DNA from: an uncultured Bacteroidales bacterium
Lineage (GTDB): Bacteria > Bacteroidota > Bacteroidia > Bacteroidales > Paludibacteraceae
Direction of reading: 5' to 3'
NCBI GenBank assembly: GCA_902780495.1
Contig: CACZFM010000006.1
Location: 1 to 64,000 of the forward strand
DNA: 64,000 bases
Positions 26,748 through 35,957 of the stretch are shown here, in pieces. The position numbers and the translations under genes are program-made. The notes below the pieces were generated by a model that searched no databases, was not told where the DNA came from, and saw only the letters and a program-made list of their open reading frames with translations. The number at the start of each line of letters is the position of its first letter. Position 1 is the first letter of the stretch.

Positions 26748-27761
26748 TTATTTTAATTTTTGATAATACCATTCACATGCGTGTGCAAACCCTTGCAACG
26801 CGCTAAATTGAGGATTATAGCCCAAAATGCGTTGTGCCTTGATGATTGATGCCTGACTATGAGGTATATCACCGGCGCGATTCTCTCGATAAATCGGTTC
26901 AACTGCTGCGATCTGTGGATCATATTTAGAAAGATTCACTCGTAAGCAATGAAACAAGTCATTCAGCGTTGTATTACCTCCATAAGCGACATTAAACACT
27001 AAATCCACAGGAGCATTTTGCGGGAGATTCATGTTATATAATGAAGCACGCTCAACTATCTCATCGTGAGAAACAGTTGCGGCCAACTCATTTGCTTGGA
27101 TGACATTGTCTATATATGTAAAGTCACGAGAATAAGAACCATCGCCATTGATGTATGGAGACTCGTGATTAATAAGTGCTTTCACCCACAAAGGAATTAC
27201 CGCTGCATACGCGCCATTTGGATCTTGACGGCGACCGAACACATTAAAATACCGCAAGCCGATTGTTTCTATTCCATACAACGAGGTAAATACATTAGCA
27301 TATAGTTCATTAACAAACTTCGTGATTGCATATGGTGACAATGGGCGACCAATATTATGCTCTATCTTCGGTAACTCCTTGCTATCACCGTAAGTGGATG
27401 ACGAGGCTGCATATACAAACCTCTTCACTTTTTCATCTCGTGCAGCCACGAGCATATTGAGAAAGCCGCAAATATTTGTAGAGTTGGTCGTAATGGGATC
27501 ATTGATACTTCGTGGTACCGAACCCAACGCAGCTTCATGCAGAACTACATCGCAACTCTTTACAGATTCACGACATGTTTCTAGATCGCGTATGTCACCT
27601 TTTGTAAACTTGAAGTTGGGTTTCTCCATTAATGGTTCAATGTTATGCATAAATCCTGTACTCAGATTATCCAAGCATACCACATCATAGTTATTTCTTA
27701 CAAAATGTTCGCAGAGGTTGCTTCCTATAAAGCCAGCTCCGCCTGTAATTAACATCTTCAT
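26748..27761 (-). CDS. NAD-dependent epimerase/dehydratase, WbpP-like UDP-GlcNAc 4-epimerase
   Basis: 337 aa short-chain dehydrogenase fold. GGAGFIGSNLCEHF (about 7-20) binds NAD; catalytic Ser region YAASSSTYGDS (about 120-130) and YAITK (about 148-152) are intact. GSVPRSINDP and FNVFGRRQDPNGAYAAVIP are characteristic of the WbpP/TviC/Gne group, which interconverts UDP-GlcNAc and UDP-GalNAc or their uronic acids. Supplies a sugar nucleotide to the glycosyltransferases around it. The exact epimer is inferred. Confidence 0.88.
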   Translation of the reverse strand: MKMLITGGAGFIGSNLCEHFVRNNYDVVCLDNLSTGFMHNIEPLMEKPNFKFTKGDIRDLETCRESVKSCDVVLHEAALGSVPRSINDPITTNSTNICGFLNMLVAARDEKVKRFVYAASSSTYGDSKELPKIEHNIGRPLSPYAITKFVNELYANVFTSLYGIETIGLRYFNVFGRRQDPNGAYAAVIPLWVKALINHESPYINGDGSYSRDFTYIDNVIQANELAATVSHDEIVERASLYNMNLPQNAPVDLVFNVAYGGNTTLNDLFHCLRVNLSKYDPQIAAVEPIYRENRAGDIPHSQASIIKAQRILGYNPQFSALQGFAHACEWYYQKLK

Positions 27762-27764
27762 ATA

Positions 27765-28919
27765 TTACGAGTTATATAATTGTTCCACTTCTTGTATGAC
27801 ATTTGAGACTTCAAAACTCTTTATATCGCTTTGAGGTATTCCGTCAAACATATTATTGAGGATTTTTTCTGCCCATGCTTCTGCCCCATCATCTAAATCC
27901 ATTTGAATTGCTTTCTGCGAGACTATTGCTTCTTTGGTAATCGCTGATGAAGCTATACACTTTAGTCCGGATGCTTGCGCTTCTATCAACGCATTTGGCA
28001 TTCCCTCTAACAATGAAGGGAATACAAATACATCCATGGCGCGAAGGAGCACATTAACATCCGTGCGAGCGGATAAAATCAAATATCTATTAGTAAGTCC
28101 ATAATTGTTGATTTTATCAACTATCTCACTAAAGTCCCCATAACCTATCATTAACAAATAAGCGTTCGGATTATGTAAGGCGACATGATAGAATACATCA
28201 ACCAAGAAGGATTGGTTTTTGATATAGAAACATCTTCCCGTATGTCCCAAGACAAAGGCATCTTTAGGAATGCCTAACTGCGTGCGCATCTGCTCTTTAT
28301 CGGTTGATGATGCCGGTTGAAACTTTTCCAGATCAATCACATTGTGGATAATCAACGTATTGGATATTCCGAACAAAGCATTCAGGGCATCGCGCATTTG
28401 AGAGTGTAGCGCTATAAATTGCAAGCCATTATGTTTGAGCAAATATTTAGCAGCATCAAATTCGGCGCTGTCAATTATTGTGTTATAGTTAAAATATCTA
28501 TCCGGAGTGCTTGCACAACGATAGAAAATTTTAACTCCTTGTAATTGATCTGCTATAGGCACAATATAATGCAACATTTTCATGTGAACATGAATAATGT
28601 CCGGCTTAAGAGAAAGAATTCTTTTCTGAATATACCAGAAGTCATATTTATCTCGTTTATCCACAGGAATTACTGTTCGCTGCAATCTGTTAAGCACTTT
28701 GCAAATAAAATTCCGTTTGGGGACGAACGGTGTATATATAGGTACTTTATGCCCGAAAAGTATATTGGCATTTGCGGAAGTAATATCTATTGTTTCCGAT
28801 AATATAATGCACTTGAACTTAGAATTGTCCAAGTTTAGCATATAATTTTTCAGTTGAGTCTCAGCGCCTCCGTCTGCTATGCTATTAATCAGCTGTATTA
28901 CTTTTATCTTTTTGTTCAT
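27765..28919 (-). CDS. GT4 family glycosyltransferase
   Basis: 384 aa, GT-B fold. N-terminal IKVIQLINSIADGGAETQLKN is the classic GT4 start with the GGAE loop; the C-terminal half has FVLGHTGRCFYIKNQSFLVD and FPSLLEGMPNALIEAQASG, the E(x7)E donor site. Overlaps the deacetylase gene by 35 bp and is separated from the epimerase by 3 bp. Confidence 0.92.
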   Translation of the reverse strand: MNKKIKVIQLINSIADGGAETQLKNYMLNLDNSKFKCIILSETIDITSANANILFGHKVPIYTPFVPKRNFICKVLNRLQRTVIPVDKRDKYDFWYIQKRILSLKPDIIHVHMKMLHYIVPIADQLQGVKIFYRCASTPDRYFNYNTIIDSAEFDAAKYLLKHNGLQFIALHSQMRDALNALFGISNTLIIHNVIDLEKFQPASSTDKEQMRTQLGIPKDAFVLGHTGRCFYIKNQSFLVDVFYHVALHNPNAYLLMIGYGDFSEIVDKINNYGLTNRYLILSARTDVNVLLRAMDVFVFPSLLEGMPNALIEAQASGLKCIASSAITKEAIVSQKAIQMDLDDGAEAWAEKILNNMFDGIPQSDIKSFEVSNVIQEVEQLYNS

Positions 28920-29817
28920 AATACGCTTTTAGGGTACAATCTACATAACCTTTTTTGGATACGTATTCAAACAATTCTTTCATCGTATCATACTCTTTCT
29001 CTATTGCATTCTCGTCTACAAAATACGGACTGCCTCCCGGCATTAACTCTGACGAATGAACCATAAACATCAAATAGTCTTGTCTCGAGAAGAGATCTAC
29101 ATAATCAACCAATCTCTTCATTTGTTTTAAAGATGATGTTGCTGGTCTAAGCCATACAGGATACCCTCGTAAGAAAGTTTTTATGATTCGCTTCAGTTTT
29201 TGCTCTCCTTTCCAGCGTCCCGTTCGAATAGTCATTGGAACCTCTAAAATGCCACTTTTCCATTGCGGATTGTGAGGTATATGTGTGTAATCTGCCCCTC
29301 CTTTGGTAGCGCCTATTGTACTTGACCAATCCACCCCTGGACAATAAGAGCAATCCACCTTTATTCCTATTTCGTTGAGCACATTGAAATACACATCATT
29401 CATTGCCCACTTCCCTGCTCTATGCGAGACAGGAGTAACTCCAAAATTCTCTTTGATTATATTTTGCGTAACCAATAATTTCTCTTTAATTATCTGTTCC
29501 GGAAACTCATACAGATACGCATGTGCATATTTTTCTCCTCCAAGTGGATAGTACGGAGGATTGTTCCATCCATGAACATGCAGTCCTATCTCGCATTGAT
29601 TTGCCAGCAACCATTGTTTTGCTTCCGCAGCAAAATCCAAATCACATGCCATCTCATAGTTCGTTAGATATATTGGTTTGAATCCGTACTCGTTGCACAG
29701 ATTCTGGAATCGCGGAAGAAAGTACGTATTACGGGTGGTAATCGGTTCGCCACGATGCGATGCCCAAAGATTATCACCTTCCGTATCTACTGTTATGATA
29801 AAGTACTTTTTACCCAC
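28885..29817 (-). CDS. Polysaccharide deacetylase-family (NodB-like) protein
   Basis: 310 aa, first gene of the polysaccharide operon. FIITVDTEGDN near the N-terminus supplies the catalytic/metal Asp, EIGLHVHGWNNPP (about 92-104) the His pair, and SHRAGKWAMND (about 138-148) the downstream motif of this group. No signal peptide, so it probably acts on a cytoplasmic glycan precursor or lipid-linked intermediate. The promoter lies about 400 bp upstream. Confidence 0.82.
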   Translation of the reverse strand: MGKKYFIITVDTEGDNLWASHRGEPITTRNTYFLPRFQNLCNEYGFKPIYLTNYEMACDLDFAAEAKQWLLANQCEIGLHVHGWNNPPYYPLGGEKYAHAYLYEFPEQIIKEKLLVTQNIIKENFGVTPVSHRAGKWAMNDVYFNVLNEIGIKVDCSYCPGVDWSSTIGATKGGADYTHIPHNPQWKSGILEVPMTIRTGRWKGEQKLKRIIKTFLRGYPVWLRPATSSLKQMKRLVDYVDLFSRQDYLMFMVHSSELMPGGSPYFVDENAIEKEYDTMKELFEYVSKKGYVDCTLKAYYEQKDKSNTAD

Positions 29818-30220
29818 TTATGTATCTTTATTCTATTTTTTTATTATACACGTAAACATAGACAATGGCGAAAGCGATTGTCTTTGAGATGATTAGGCAA
29901 AAAGAGAATGGGATAAATTAAAAAACGCGGATTCCCTTTTTTGCTTATCCGCCATTTGAGGTCCTAGGAAAACCTGTTATCTCGAATAAGCAAAGCAGAA
30001 ACCCACGCTGTGTATATACGGGACTACACGCGTATATTAAAGTACGCGCGAGTGTATTACACACCCATGAGCATCTACTGCGCCTTGTTTTCGAAGATAA
30101 CTATTTGAAGTTTCCTAGGTTTCAAATGGTCAAAAACAAGCGTTAGTAAACGCCATTAAATATGTCTGCTCCCTCACCCTGTGACATCAATGCAGACACC
30201 CCAGCGTGAGTTTGCGGGTG
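29818..30220 (-). promoter_or_regulatory. Long structured 5' leader of the polysaccharide operon
   Basis: No gene in this stretch. From the promoter at 30221-30252 the transcript should begin near 30213 and run about 395 nt before the first ATG. An imperfect inverted repeat has arms 29952-29971 (CCATTTGAGGTCCTAGGAAA) and 30111-30129, the reverse complement of CCATTTGAAACCTAGGAAA. A 9-bp repeat TTTGCTTAT (29940-29948) pairs with ATAAGCAAA (29986-29994), and TA/CG-rich partial palindromes lie at 30010-30060. A regulatory leader is likely from length and pairing, but its mechanism is inference. Confidence 0.55.
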
Positions 30221-30252
30221 CAAAGGTACTGAAAATTTTTGGAGTGCGCAAA
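30221..30252 (-). promoter_or_regulatory. Polysaccharide operon promoter
   Basis: On the - strand TTTG (30252-30249) and TACCTTTG (30228-30221), spacer 20 bp. Bases 30221-30296 align without gaps to 31378-31453, the ORF6N promoter, with 63 of 76 identical. A 13-bp inverted repeat TTTTTTGCAGATT / AATCTGCAAAAAA (30264-30276, 30284-30296) lies just upstream of the -33 box. Confidence 0.85.
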
Positions 30253-30290
30253 TTTATTTGTAGTTTTTTGCAGATTTAGAAAGAATCTGC

Positions 30291-30331
30291 AAAAAAGATA
30301 AAGAAAACTGCCACATCATGTAGCAGTTTTC
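30291..30331 (-). terminator. Probable terminator after the ORF6N gene
   Basis: On the - strand GAAAACTGC (30331-30323) pairs perfectly with GCAGTTTTC (30311-30303), followed by TT, TATC and a run of six T. Placed 48 bp after the ORF6N stop and before the polysaccharide promoter, so it would separate the two transcripts. A further small stem, GTGAG/CTCAC, lies at about 30337-30351. Confidence 0.7.
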
Positions 30332-30378
30332 AATTTGTGAGACGGCCTCACATTTAACGTCCGTGAGAGAGGACGAGA

Positions 30379-31359
30379 TTACATCTTGCTCAGCAGTTCA
30401 TCTGTAGTCTGCTCCAGTTTTACAAAGCCAAACCATTTCTTTCCAAGGTCTTTGATTGATGCACCGATAAGGTATACGGTATCATCGATGCATAAGAATC
30501 TATCATGTGAGCGGTCAAACTGCTCCACCTCAATCGGTGCGTATTGCGCATTGTGCTTGTCGAAATCAAGCGACAATTGCCGCGATATGGTTTTGGTATA
30601 GACTTTTGCAGATACGCCTTTTGCTCGCTTATCCATCATCTTCAACACGCTATCATCCACATAATTATCAATCAGCACAATGCGCTTTTTGGCTTCACGA
30701 ATACGGTCATTGACAAACGTATAGGCATCGAAAATTTGTCCATCATAGAAGATGCCCTTTTCCTGTTTCTCAGAATTGTCATCCAAGCGGCGGAACACCT
30801 CATTTAACTTTTTATTGTTCTCCACGACTTGAGCGAATAATTCTGCTTGACTGGCGTTGAGTGCCAATTGGTTACGTTCCATTACTTCCAAACGTTGGAA
30901 TACTTGCGCGTGCGAACCGATAAAATGACGCATGGCATTGAACGCACGCATTATTTGAATATTGGTTGCAATAGCCATCGGCGAACGAAGTACACCACTC
31001 AACATGGCGATTCCGTTTTCGGTGAAGGCGTATGGTAGATATTTCAAATGCTTCCCGCGCATGTCTGTAGTCACATTTTGTGACCTTAAACTATCACCCT
31101 CATTTTCTATGGTCGCAAATTGCGACCTTAAAACTTCATATTCCTCTTTGGTAAGTTGGAACATAAAGTCATCAGGGAAACGCTCCATATTACGTTTTAC
31201 TTGTTCGTTCAAACGTTTTGTATCAACCCCATACAAACGCGCCAGATCACGGTCAAGCATGATTTGTTTGCCACGGACGGTAAGAATAAGACTCTCGATT
31301 TGTTTCATCGGTTGAACGGTTGCCGAGTCCACTTTTGCTATTTCATTCTTTTTTGCCAT
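30379..31359 (-). CDS. ORF6N domain-containing DNA-binding protein
   Basis: 326 aa. N-terminal ORF6N domain (about 20-115: GKQIMLDRDLARLYGVDTKR, LNEQVKRNMERFPDDFMF, YAFTENGIAMLSGVLRS), found in phage and mobile-element regulators, then a coiled coil (about 140-190). The C-terminal part (about 200-325) has IVLIDNYVDD and SHDRFLCIDDTVYLIGAS, resembling a degenerate phospholipase-D-like half-site. The ATG at 31359 is chosen because the earlier ATG at 31380 overlaps the -7 box. The gene stands alone with its own promoter and terminator between two related promoter sequences. Role unknown. Confidence 0.85.
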   Translation of the reverse strand: MAKKNEIAKVDSATVQPMKQIESLILTVRGKQIMLDRDLARLYGVDTKRLNEQVKRNMERFPDDFMFQLTKEEYEVLRSQFATIENEGDSLRSQNVTTDMRGKHLKYLPYAFTENGIAMLSGVLRSPMAIATNIQIMRAFNAMRHFIGSHAQVFQRLEVMERNQLALNASQAELFAQVVENNKKLNEVFRRLDDNSEKQEKGIFYDGQIFDAYTFVNDRIREAKKRIVLIDNYVDDSVLKMMDKRAKGVSAKVYTKTISRQLSLDFDKHNAQYAPIEVEQFDRSHDRFLCIDDTVYLIGASIKDLGKKWFGFVKLEQTTDELLSKM

Positions 31360-31377
31360 AATCCAAAATTCCGCCTG

Positions 31378-31409
31378 CAAAGGTAGTAAAAATTCTTGAA
31401 TTGTGCAAA
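31378..31409 (-). promoter_or_regulatory. ORF6N gene promoter
   Basis: On the - strand TTTG (31409-31406) and TACCTTTG (31385-31378), spacer 20 bp. The expected transcript starts only about 11 nt before the ATG at 31359. The region is a diverged direct copy of the polysaccharide operon promoter. Confidence 0.85.
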
Positions 31410-31472
31410 TTTATTTGTGGTTTTTTGCTAAATCAGAGGGAATCTGCAAAAAAAGGAGGAAGGAAGTTGAAG

Positions 31473-31514
31473 GTTGAAGGTTTAACGTTTAAGGTTTAGC
31501 GTTTAAGGTTGAAA
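31473..31514. repeat. 7/14-bp tandem repeat
   Basis: Six 7-bp units around GTTTAAG, best read as three 14-bp units: GTTGAAGGTTTAAC, GTTTAAGGTTTAGC, GTTTAAGGTTGAAA. Lies between the ORF6N promoter and the rpoC terminator. Confidence 0.85.
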
Positions 31515-31546
31515 GACCGGCGTAATATGCAGGGGCAAGGGACAAA

Positions 31547-31590
31547 AAAATCGAGATACCGAGAATGAACCGAGAACGAACCGAGAAAAA
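31547..31590. repeat. 11-bp tandem repeat (ACCGAGAAYGA)
   Basis: Three clear units ACCGAGAATGA, ACCGAGAACGA, ACCGAGAAAAA at 31558-31590, with a weaker unit before them. The last unit supplies the A-run that becomes the U-tract of the rpoC terminator. Confidence 0.85.
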
Positions 31591-31617
31591 ACAAGCACGG
31601 CGGAAGGCCGTGCTTGT
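31586..31617 (-). terminator. rpoBC operon terminator
   Basis: On the - strand ACAAGCACGGC (31617-31607), 5-nt loop, GCCGTGCTTGT (31601-31591), then T residues across 31591-31586. An 11-bp GC-rich stem with U-tract, 24 bp after the rpoC stop. Confidence 0.92.
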
Positions 31618-31640
31618 CGGATATTGCGTAAAGGGCGGGA

Positions 31641-34600
31641 TTATTCATCCTCTTCTGCAGCCTCCAAAGCCGCCTGACGGGCAGCCTGAATGGCAGCATA
31701 CTCCTCTGCATTATGTACAACCACTTTCTGGAACTCACGCAGACCCGTACCTGCAGGAATAAGATTACCGCAGATAACGTTCTCCTTCATGCCATCGAGA
31801 TAGTCAACACGTCCACGGATAGCGGATTCGTTGAGCACCTTGGTAGTTTCCTGGAAGGAAGCCGCCGACATAAAGGACTTGGTTCCCAGAGCAGCACGGG
31901 TGATACCCTGCAGCACTTGGCGTGCGGTAGCGCACTCGGCGTCACGCGCCACAACCAATTTCTTGTCGCGACGACGGAGACCGGAGTTCTCGTCATGCAG
32001 ACGGCGGGCAGTGATAATCTGGCCGGCACGCAGCACATCGCTGTCTCCGGCATCCGTAACCACTTTCTTGCCCCAGATACGGTCGTTCTCCTCCAAGAAG
32101 TCGAGTTTATCAACCACTTCACCCTCCAGATAACGGGTGTCACCTGCTTCCAGGATTTCCACCTTACGCATCATCTGACGGACGATAATCTCGAAGTGCT
32201 TGTCGTTAATCTCCACGCCTTGCAGACGATAAACGGACTGCGCCTCATTGACGATATAATCCTGAACGGCAGTGGGTCCCTGGATAGCGAGGATGTCATC
32301 CGGCGTGATAGCACCATCGGACAACGCCACACCTGCACGTACATAGTCGCCTTCCTGCACCAAGATTTGCTTGGAGAGAGGAATGAGGTATGTCTTTGCT
32401 TCGCCCGTACGGCTGGTGACAGTGATTTCACGGTTACCGCGTTTGATCTTACCATAGGTTACCTCACCATCAATTTCGCTGACAATAGCGGGGTTGGACG
32501 GGTTACGTGCCTCGAAGAGCTCAGTAACACGAGGCAGACCACCGGTGATATCACCGGCAGTACCCATAGCACGGGATTGCGTATAGAGGCTGTCACCGAC
32601 CTTAACCATCTCGCCATCGGCATGTACAAGCATGGCCTTAACGGGCAGGTTGTAGGAACGGATGATATTGCCTTCGGCATCCATGATATGTGCCATCGGC
32701 ATCTTGGTCTTATCGCGGTTTTCGGTGATATACATCTCCTTCTTACCAATCTGGTTGTTGGTTTCGGTCTTGGCAGTAACGCCCTCGATGACATCCTGAT
32801 AGCGCAATGTACCTGCGTTCTCGATAATCATAGAAACCTTGTAGGGGTCCCATTCGCAAACGACGGTATCCTTATCATAGGTTTCGCCCGGAGTAACAAA
32901 GAGTTTAGAAGCGTACTTGATGTTATAGTTCGCCAATACGACACCTGTTTCGGGATCTACCAAACGCATATCGTTGAGACGGCTAACCACGATAACATCA
33001 CCCTCTTCGGTAGTGATGGTGCGCAGTTCGTCAATCTCTACGCGTCCTGCACGCGGCAATACATAGGTGTTCTGCGAAGCCGTGTTACCAGCCACACCAC
33101 CGGAGTGGAAGGTACGGAGGGTCAACTGTGTACCGGGTTCACCGATAGCCTGTGCGGCAATCACGCCGACCGCTTCACCGCGCTGTACCATCTGACGGGT
33201 AGCGAGGTTACGTCCATAGCACTTGGCGCATACGCCGTGCTTGGCCTCACACGTGAGAACCGAACGAATCTCAACTTCCTCAATACCGGCAGCTACGATG
33301 GCTTCAACCTGCTGTTCGCGAATTTCCTGACCGGATTCCACGATAAGGTTGCCTTCGGCATCGCGTATATCGTGTACGGAGACACGTCCCAAGATGCGCT
33401 GCTCCAAGGTAGCAACAACACGGTTGTCCTGTTTGATGGCACGTGCCATAAGTCCGCGAAGAGTACCGCAGTCATCCTCGGTGATAATCACATCGTGGCT
33501 GACGTCAACCAGACGGCGGGTGAGGTAACCTGCATCGGCAGTCTTCAAGGCCGTATCCGCAAGACCCTTACGGGCACCGTGAGTAGAGATGAAGTACTCC
33601 TGCACGCTCAATCCCTCCTTAAAGTTCGAAAGAATCGGGTTTTCAATGGTCTGACGACCCTCGGCAGCACCGGCTTTCTGCGGTTTAGCCATCAAGCCAC
33701 GCATACCTGCCAACTGCTTAATCTGCTGTTCGGAACCACGGGCACCGGAATCCATCATCATGAAGACGGAGTTGAATCCCTGGTCAGCTTCCTTCATGTG
33801 CTTCATAAGCACTTCAGAAACCTTGGCATCCACCTTGTTCCAAGCATTTACGACGTTGTTATAACGCTCATCGTCACCCATCAAACCGTTGTTGTAGTTC
33901 TCGGTAATAACCTCAACTTCGGCATTACCCTGCGCCACAAGTTCCTGTTTCTCTTCCGGAATGATGATATCGTTCAGGTTGAAACTCAGACCGCCCAGGA
34001 AGGCCATCTTATAACCGAGGTTCTTGATATCGTCCAAGAACTGCGCCGTACGCGCTACTCCGCAAGTCTTGATGACCTTGGAGATAATCTTCTTTACGGC
34101 ACCCTTTGCCATGGTGACATTCTGGAAACCAACCTCTGCCGGCATGAACTCATTGACCATGATACGTCCGGGCGTGGTCTCAACCAGTTTGCCATTGATA
34201 CGCACCTTGATATTGGCGTGAATATCCACGCGTCCTTCGTTCAGCGCGATAGTGGATTCTTCGGGGCTGTAGAACACAAGTCCTTCACCCTTGACACCGG
34301 TACGCGGTTTGGTGATGTAATACAAACCGAGAATCATATCCTGCGAAGGCACGGTGATAGGATTACCGTTGGCCGGATCCAGAATATTGTGCGAGCCCAG
34401 CATCAGCAATTGTGCTTCCAAAACGGCTTCGTTGCTCAAAGGCAAGTGTACTGCCATCTGGTCACCATCGAAGTCGGCGTTAAATCCGGCACAAGCCAGA
34501 GGGTGCAACTGAATGGCTTTACCCTCAATCATACGGGGTTGGAACGCCAAGATACCATGACGGTGCAGCGTCGGGGCACGGTTCAAAAGCACAGGATGTC

Positions 34601-35909
34601 CTTCCATCACATGCTCCAGAATCTCCCAGATAATCGCATCCTTACGGTCGATAATCTTCTTTGCAGACTTTACCGTTTTAACGATTCCGCGCTCAATAAG
34701 TTTGCGGATGATAAACGGTTTGTAGAGTTCGGCAGCCATATCCTTAGGCAGACCGCACTCGTGCATTTTCAACTCAGGACCAACAACGATAACCGAACGG
34801 GCAGAATAGTCCACACGCTTACCCAACAAGTTCTGACGGAAACGTCCCTGCTTACCTTTCAACGAATCGGAGAGAGATTTAAGCGGACGGTTGGCATCGG
34901 ACTTGATGGCCGTTGTTTTACGAGAGTTATCAAACAAACCATCCACAGCTTCCTGCAACATACGTTTTTCGTTACGCAAGATGACATCAGGAGCCTTAAT
35001 CTCAATGAGACGTTTGAGACGGTTGTTACGTATAATCACACGACGATAGAGGTCGTTGAGGTCGGAGGTAGCGAAACGTCCACCATCCAGCGGCACCAAA
35101 GGACGCAGTTCGGGCGGCGTTACAGGAATAACCTGCAGCACCATCCACTCCGGACGGTTCTTTCCCTTACCGGAACGGAAAGCCTCGACAATCTGCAAGC
35201 GTTTGAGAGCCTCCTGTTTGCGCTGTTGCGAACCATCTTTGTCCGCCATGGCACGCAAATCGTAAGAGAGCTGATCCAAATCAATCTTGCTCAGCATATC
35301 ATAGATGGCTTCCGCACCCATTTTGCAGATGAACTTATCGGGATTCTCATCCTCCAGTTCATCGTTCCCTTCGGGAAGGCGTTTGATGAGTTCTTCGTAC
35401 TGATCCTCATCAAGAAGCATCTTGTCTTCTACGATTTCATCGTCCAGTTGCAGACCGGCTAAAACACCCGCCTGAAGGATGATGTACTTCTCGTAGTAAA
35501 TGACTGAATCCAATTTCTTGGTAGGAATACCCAGCAGCGCAGCCATCTTGCTCGGCAAGGAACGGAGATACCAGGTATGCGCCACCGGCACCACCAGTTT
35601 GATGTGTCCCATGCGTTCGCGACGAACCTTTTTCTCTGTCACTTCCACACCACAACGTTCGCAAACGATGCCTTTGTAACGAATGCGTTTGTACTTTCCG
35701 CAATGGCATTCGTAGTCCTTGGTAGGGCCAAAGATGCGCTCGCAGAACAAACCGTCACGTTCGGGCTTGTAAGTACGATAGTTGATTGTTTCCGGTTTCA
35801 ATACCTCACCACTGGAGTTCTGCATAATCTCATCAGGAGATGCCAGACCGATGGTTATCTTGGTAAAACCGGTTCGTTTAGTTGTATTATTATCTTTATT
35901 GTTTGCCAT
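31641..35909 (-). CDS. rpoC: RNA polymerase subunit beta'
   Basis: 1422 aa. Visible: the N-terminal zinc site [20 protein letters not shown] (about 67-86), the catalytic Mg-binding [12 protein letters not shown] (about 475-486), the bridge-helix/trigger-loop region ending in [16 protein letters not shown] (about 925), and the second Cys cluster [13 protein letters not shown] (about 886-898). Last gene of the ribosomal protein/polymerase block, 48 bp after rpoB, followed by a strong terminator. The long open frame opposite it is a codon-bias shadow. Confidence 0.98.
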   Translation of the reverse strand: MANNKDNNTTKRTGFTKITIGLASPDEIMQNSSGEVLKPETINYRTYKPERDGLFCERIFGPTKDYECHCGKYKRIRYKGIVCERCGVEVTEKKVRRERMGHIKLVVPVAHTWYLRSLPSKMAALLGIPTKKLDSVIYYEKYIILQAGVLAGLQLDDEIVEDKMLLDEDQYEELIKRLPEGNDELEDENPDKFICKMGAEAIYDMLSKIDLDQLSYDLRAMADKDGSQQRKQEALKRLQIVEAFRSGKGKNRPEWMVLQVIPVTPPELRPLVPLDGGRFATSDLNDLYRRVIIRNNRLKRLIEIKAPDVILRNEKRMLQEAVDGLFDNSRKTTAIKSDANRPLKSLSDSLKGKQGRFRQNLLGKRVDYSARSVIVVGPELKMHECGLPKDMAAELYKPFIIRKLIERGIVKTVKSAKKIIDRKDAIIWEILEHVMEGHPVLLNRAPTLHRHGILAFQPRMIEGKAIQLHPLACAGFNADFDGDQMAVHLPLSNEAVLEAQLLMLGSHNILDPANGNPITVPSQDMILGLYYITKPRTGVKGEGLVFYSPEESTIALNEGRVDIHANIKVRINGKLVETTPGRIMVNEFMPAEVGFQNVTMAKGAVKKIISKVIKTCGVARTAQFLDDIKNLGYKMAFLGGLSFNLNDIIIPEEKQELVAQGNAEVEVITENYNNGLMGDDERYNNVVNAWNKVDAKVSEVLMKHMKEADQGFNSVFMMMDSGARGSEQQIKQLAGMRGLMAKPQKAGAAEGRQTIENPILSNFKEGLSVQEYFISTHGARKGLADTALKTADAGYLTRRLVDVSHDVIITEDDCGTLRGLMARAIKQDNRVVATLEQRILGRVSVHDIRDAEGNLIVESGQEIREQQVEAIVAAGIEEVEIRSVLTCEAKHGVCAKCYGRNLATRQMVQRGEAVGVIAAQAIGEPGTQLTLRTFHSGGVAGNTASQNTYVLPRAGRVEIDELRTITTEEGDVIVVSRLNDMRLVDPETGVVLANYNIKYASKLFVTPGETYDKDTVVCEWDPYKVSMIIENAGTLRYQDVIEGVTAKTETNNQIGKKEMYITENRDKTKMPMAHIMDAEGNIIRSYNLPVKAMLVHADGEMVKVGDSLYTQSRAMGTAGDITGGLPRVTELFEARNPSNPAIVSEIDGEVTYGKIKRGNREITVTSRTGEAKTYLIPLSKQILVQEGDYVRAGVALSDGAITPDDILAIQGPTAVQDYIVNEAQSVYRLQGVEINDKHFEIIVRQMMRKVEILEAGDTRYLEGEVVDKLDFLEENDRIWGKKVVTDAGDSDVLRAGQIITARRLHDENSGLRRRDKKLVVARDAECATARQVLQGITRAALGTKSFMSAASFQETTKVLNESAIRGRVDYLDGMKENVICGNLIPAGTGLREFQKVVVHNAEEYAAIQAARQAALEAAEEDE

Positions 35910-35957
35910 AATTCTTGAAATTTATCTAGCCCAACCAGGGCTCCAGTTGTTCTAGTT

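Noticed and set aside
29952..30129. Invertible promoter segment (phase variation) for the polysaccharide operon
   Set aside because: Inverted arms exist, but they are imperfect, the segment between them holds no TAnnTTTG on either strand, and the real promoter lies outside them. No invertase gene is nearby.
21513..31380. Mobile element carrying the polysaccharide genes
   Set aside because: No transposase, integrase, terminal inverted repeats or target duplications were found; only composition and the promoter duplication hint at transfer.
31713..35462. Very long open frame (over 1200 codons) on + opposite rpoC, with similar ones opposite secA and the ribosomal protein genes
   Set aside because: These are antisense shadows of highly biased codons in known genes; products are low-complexity and match no family.
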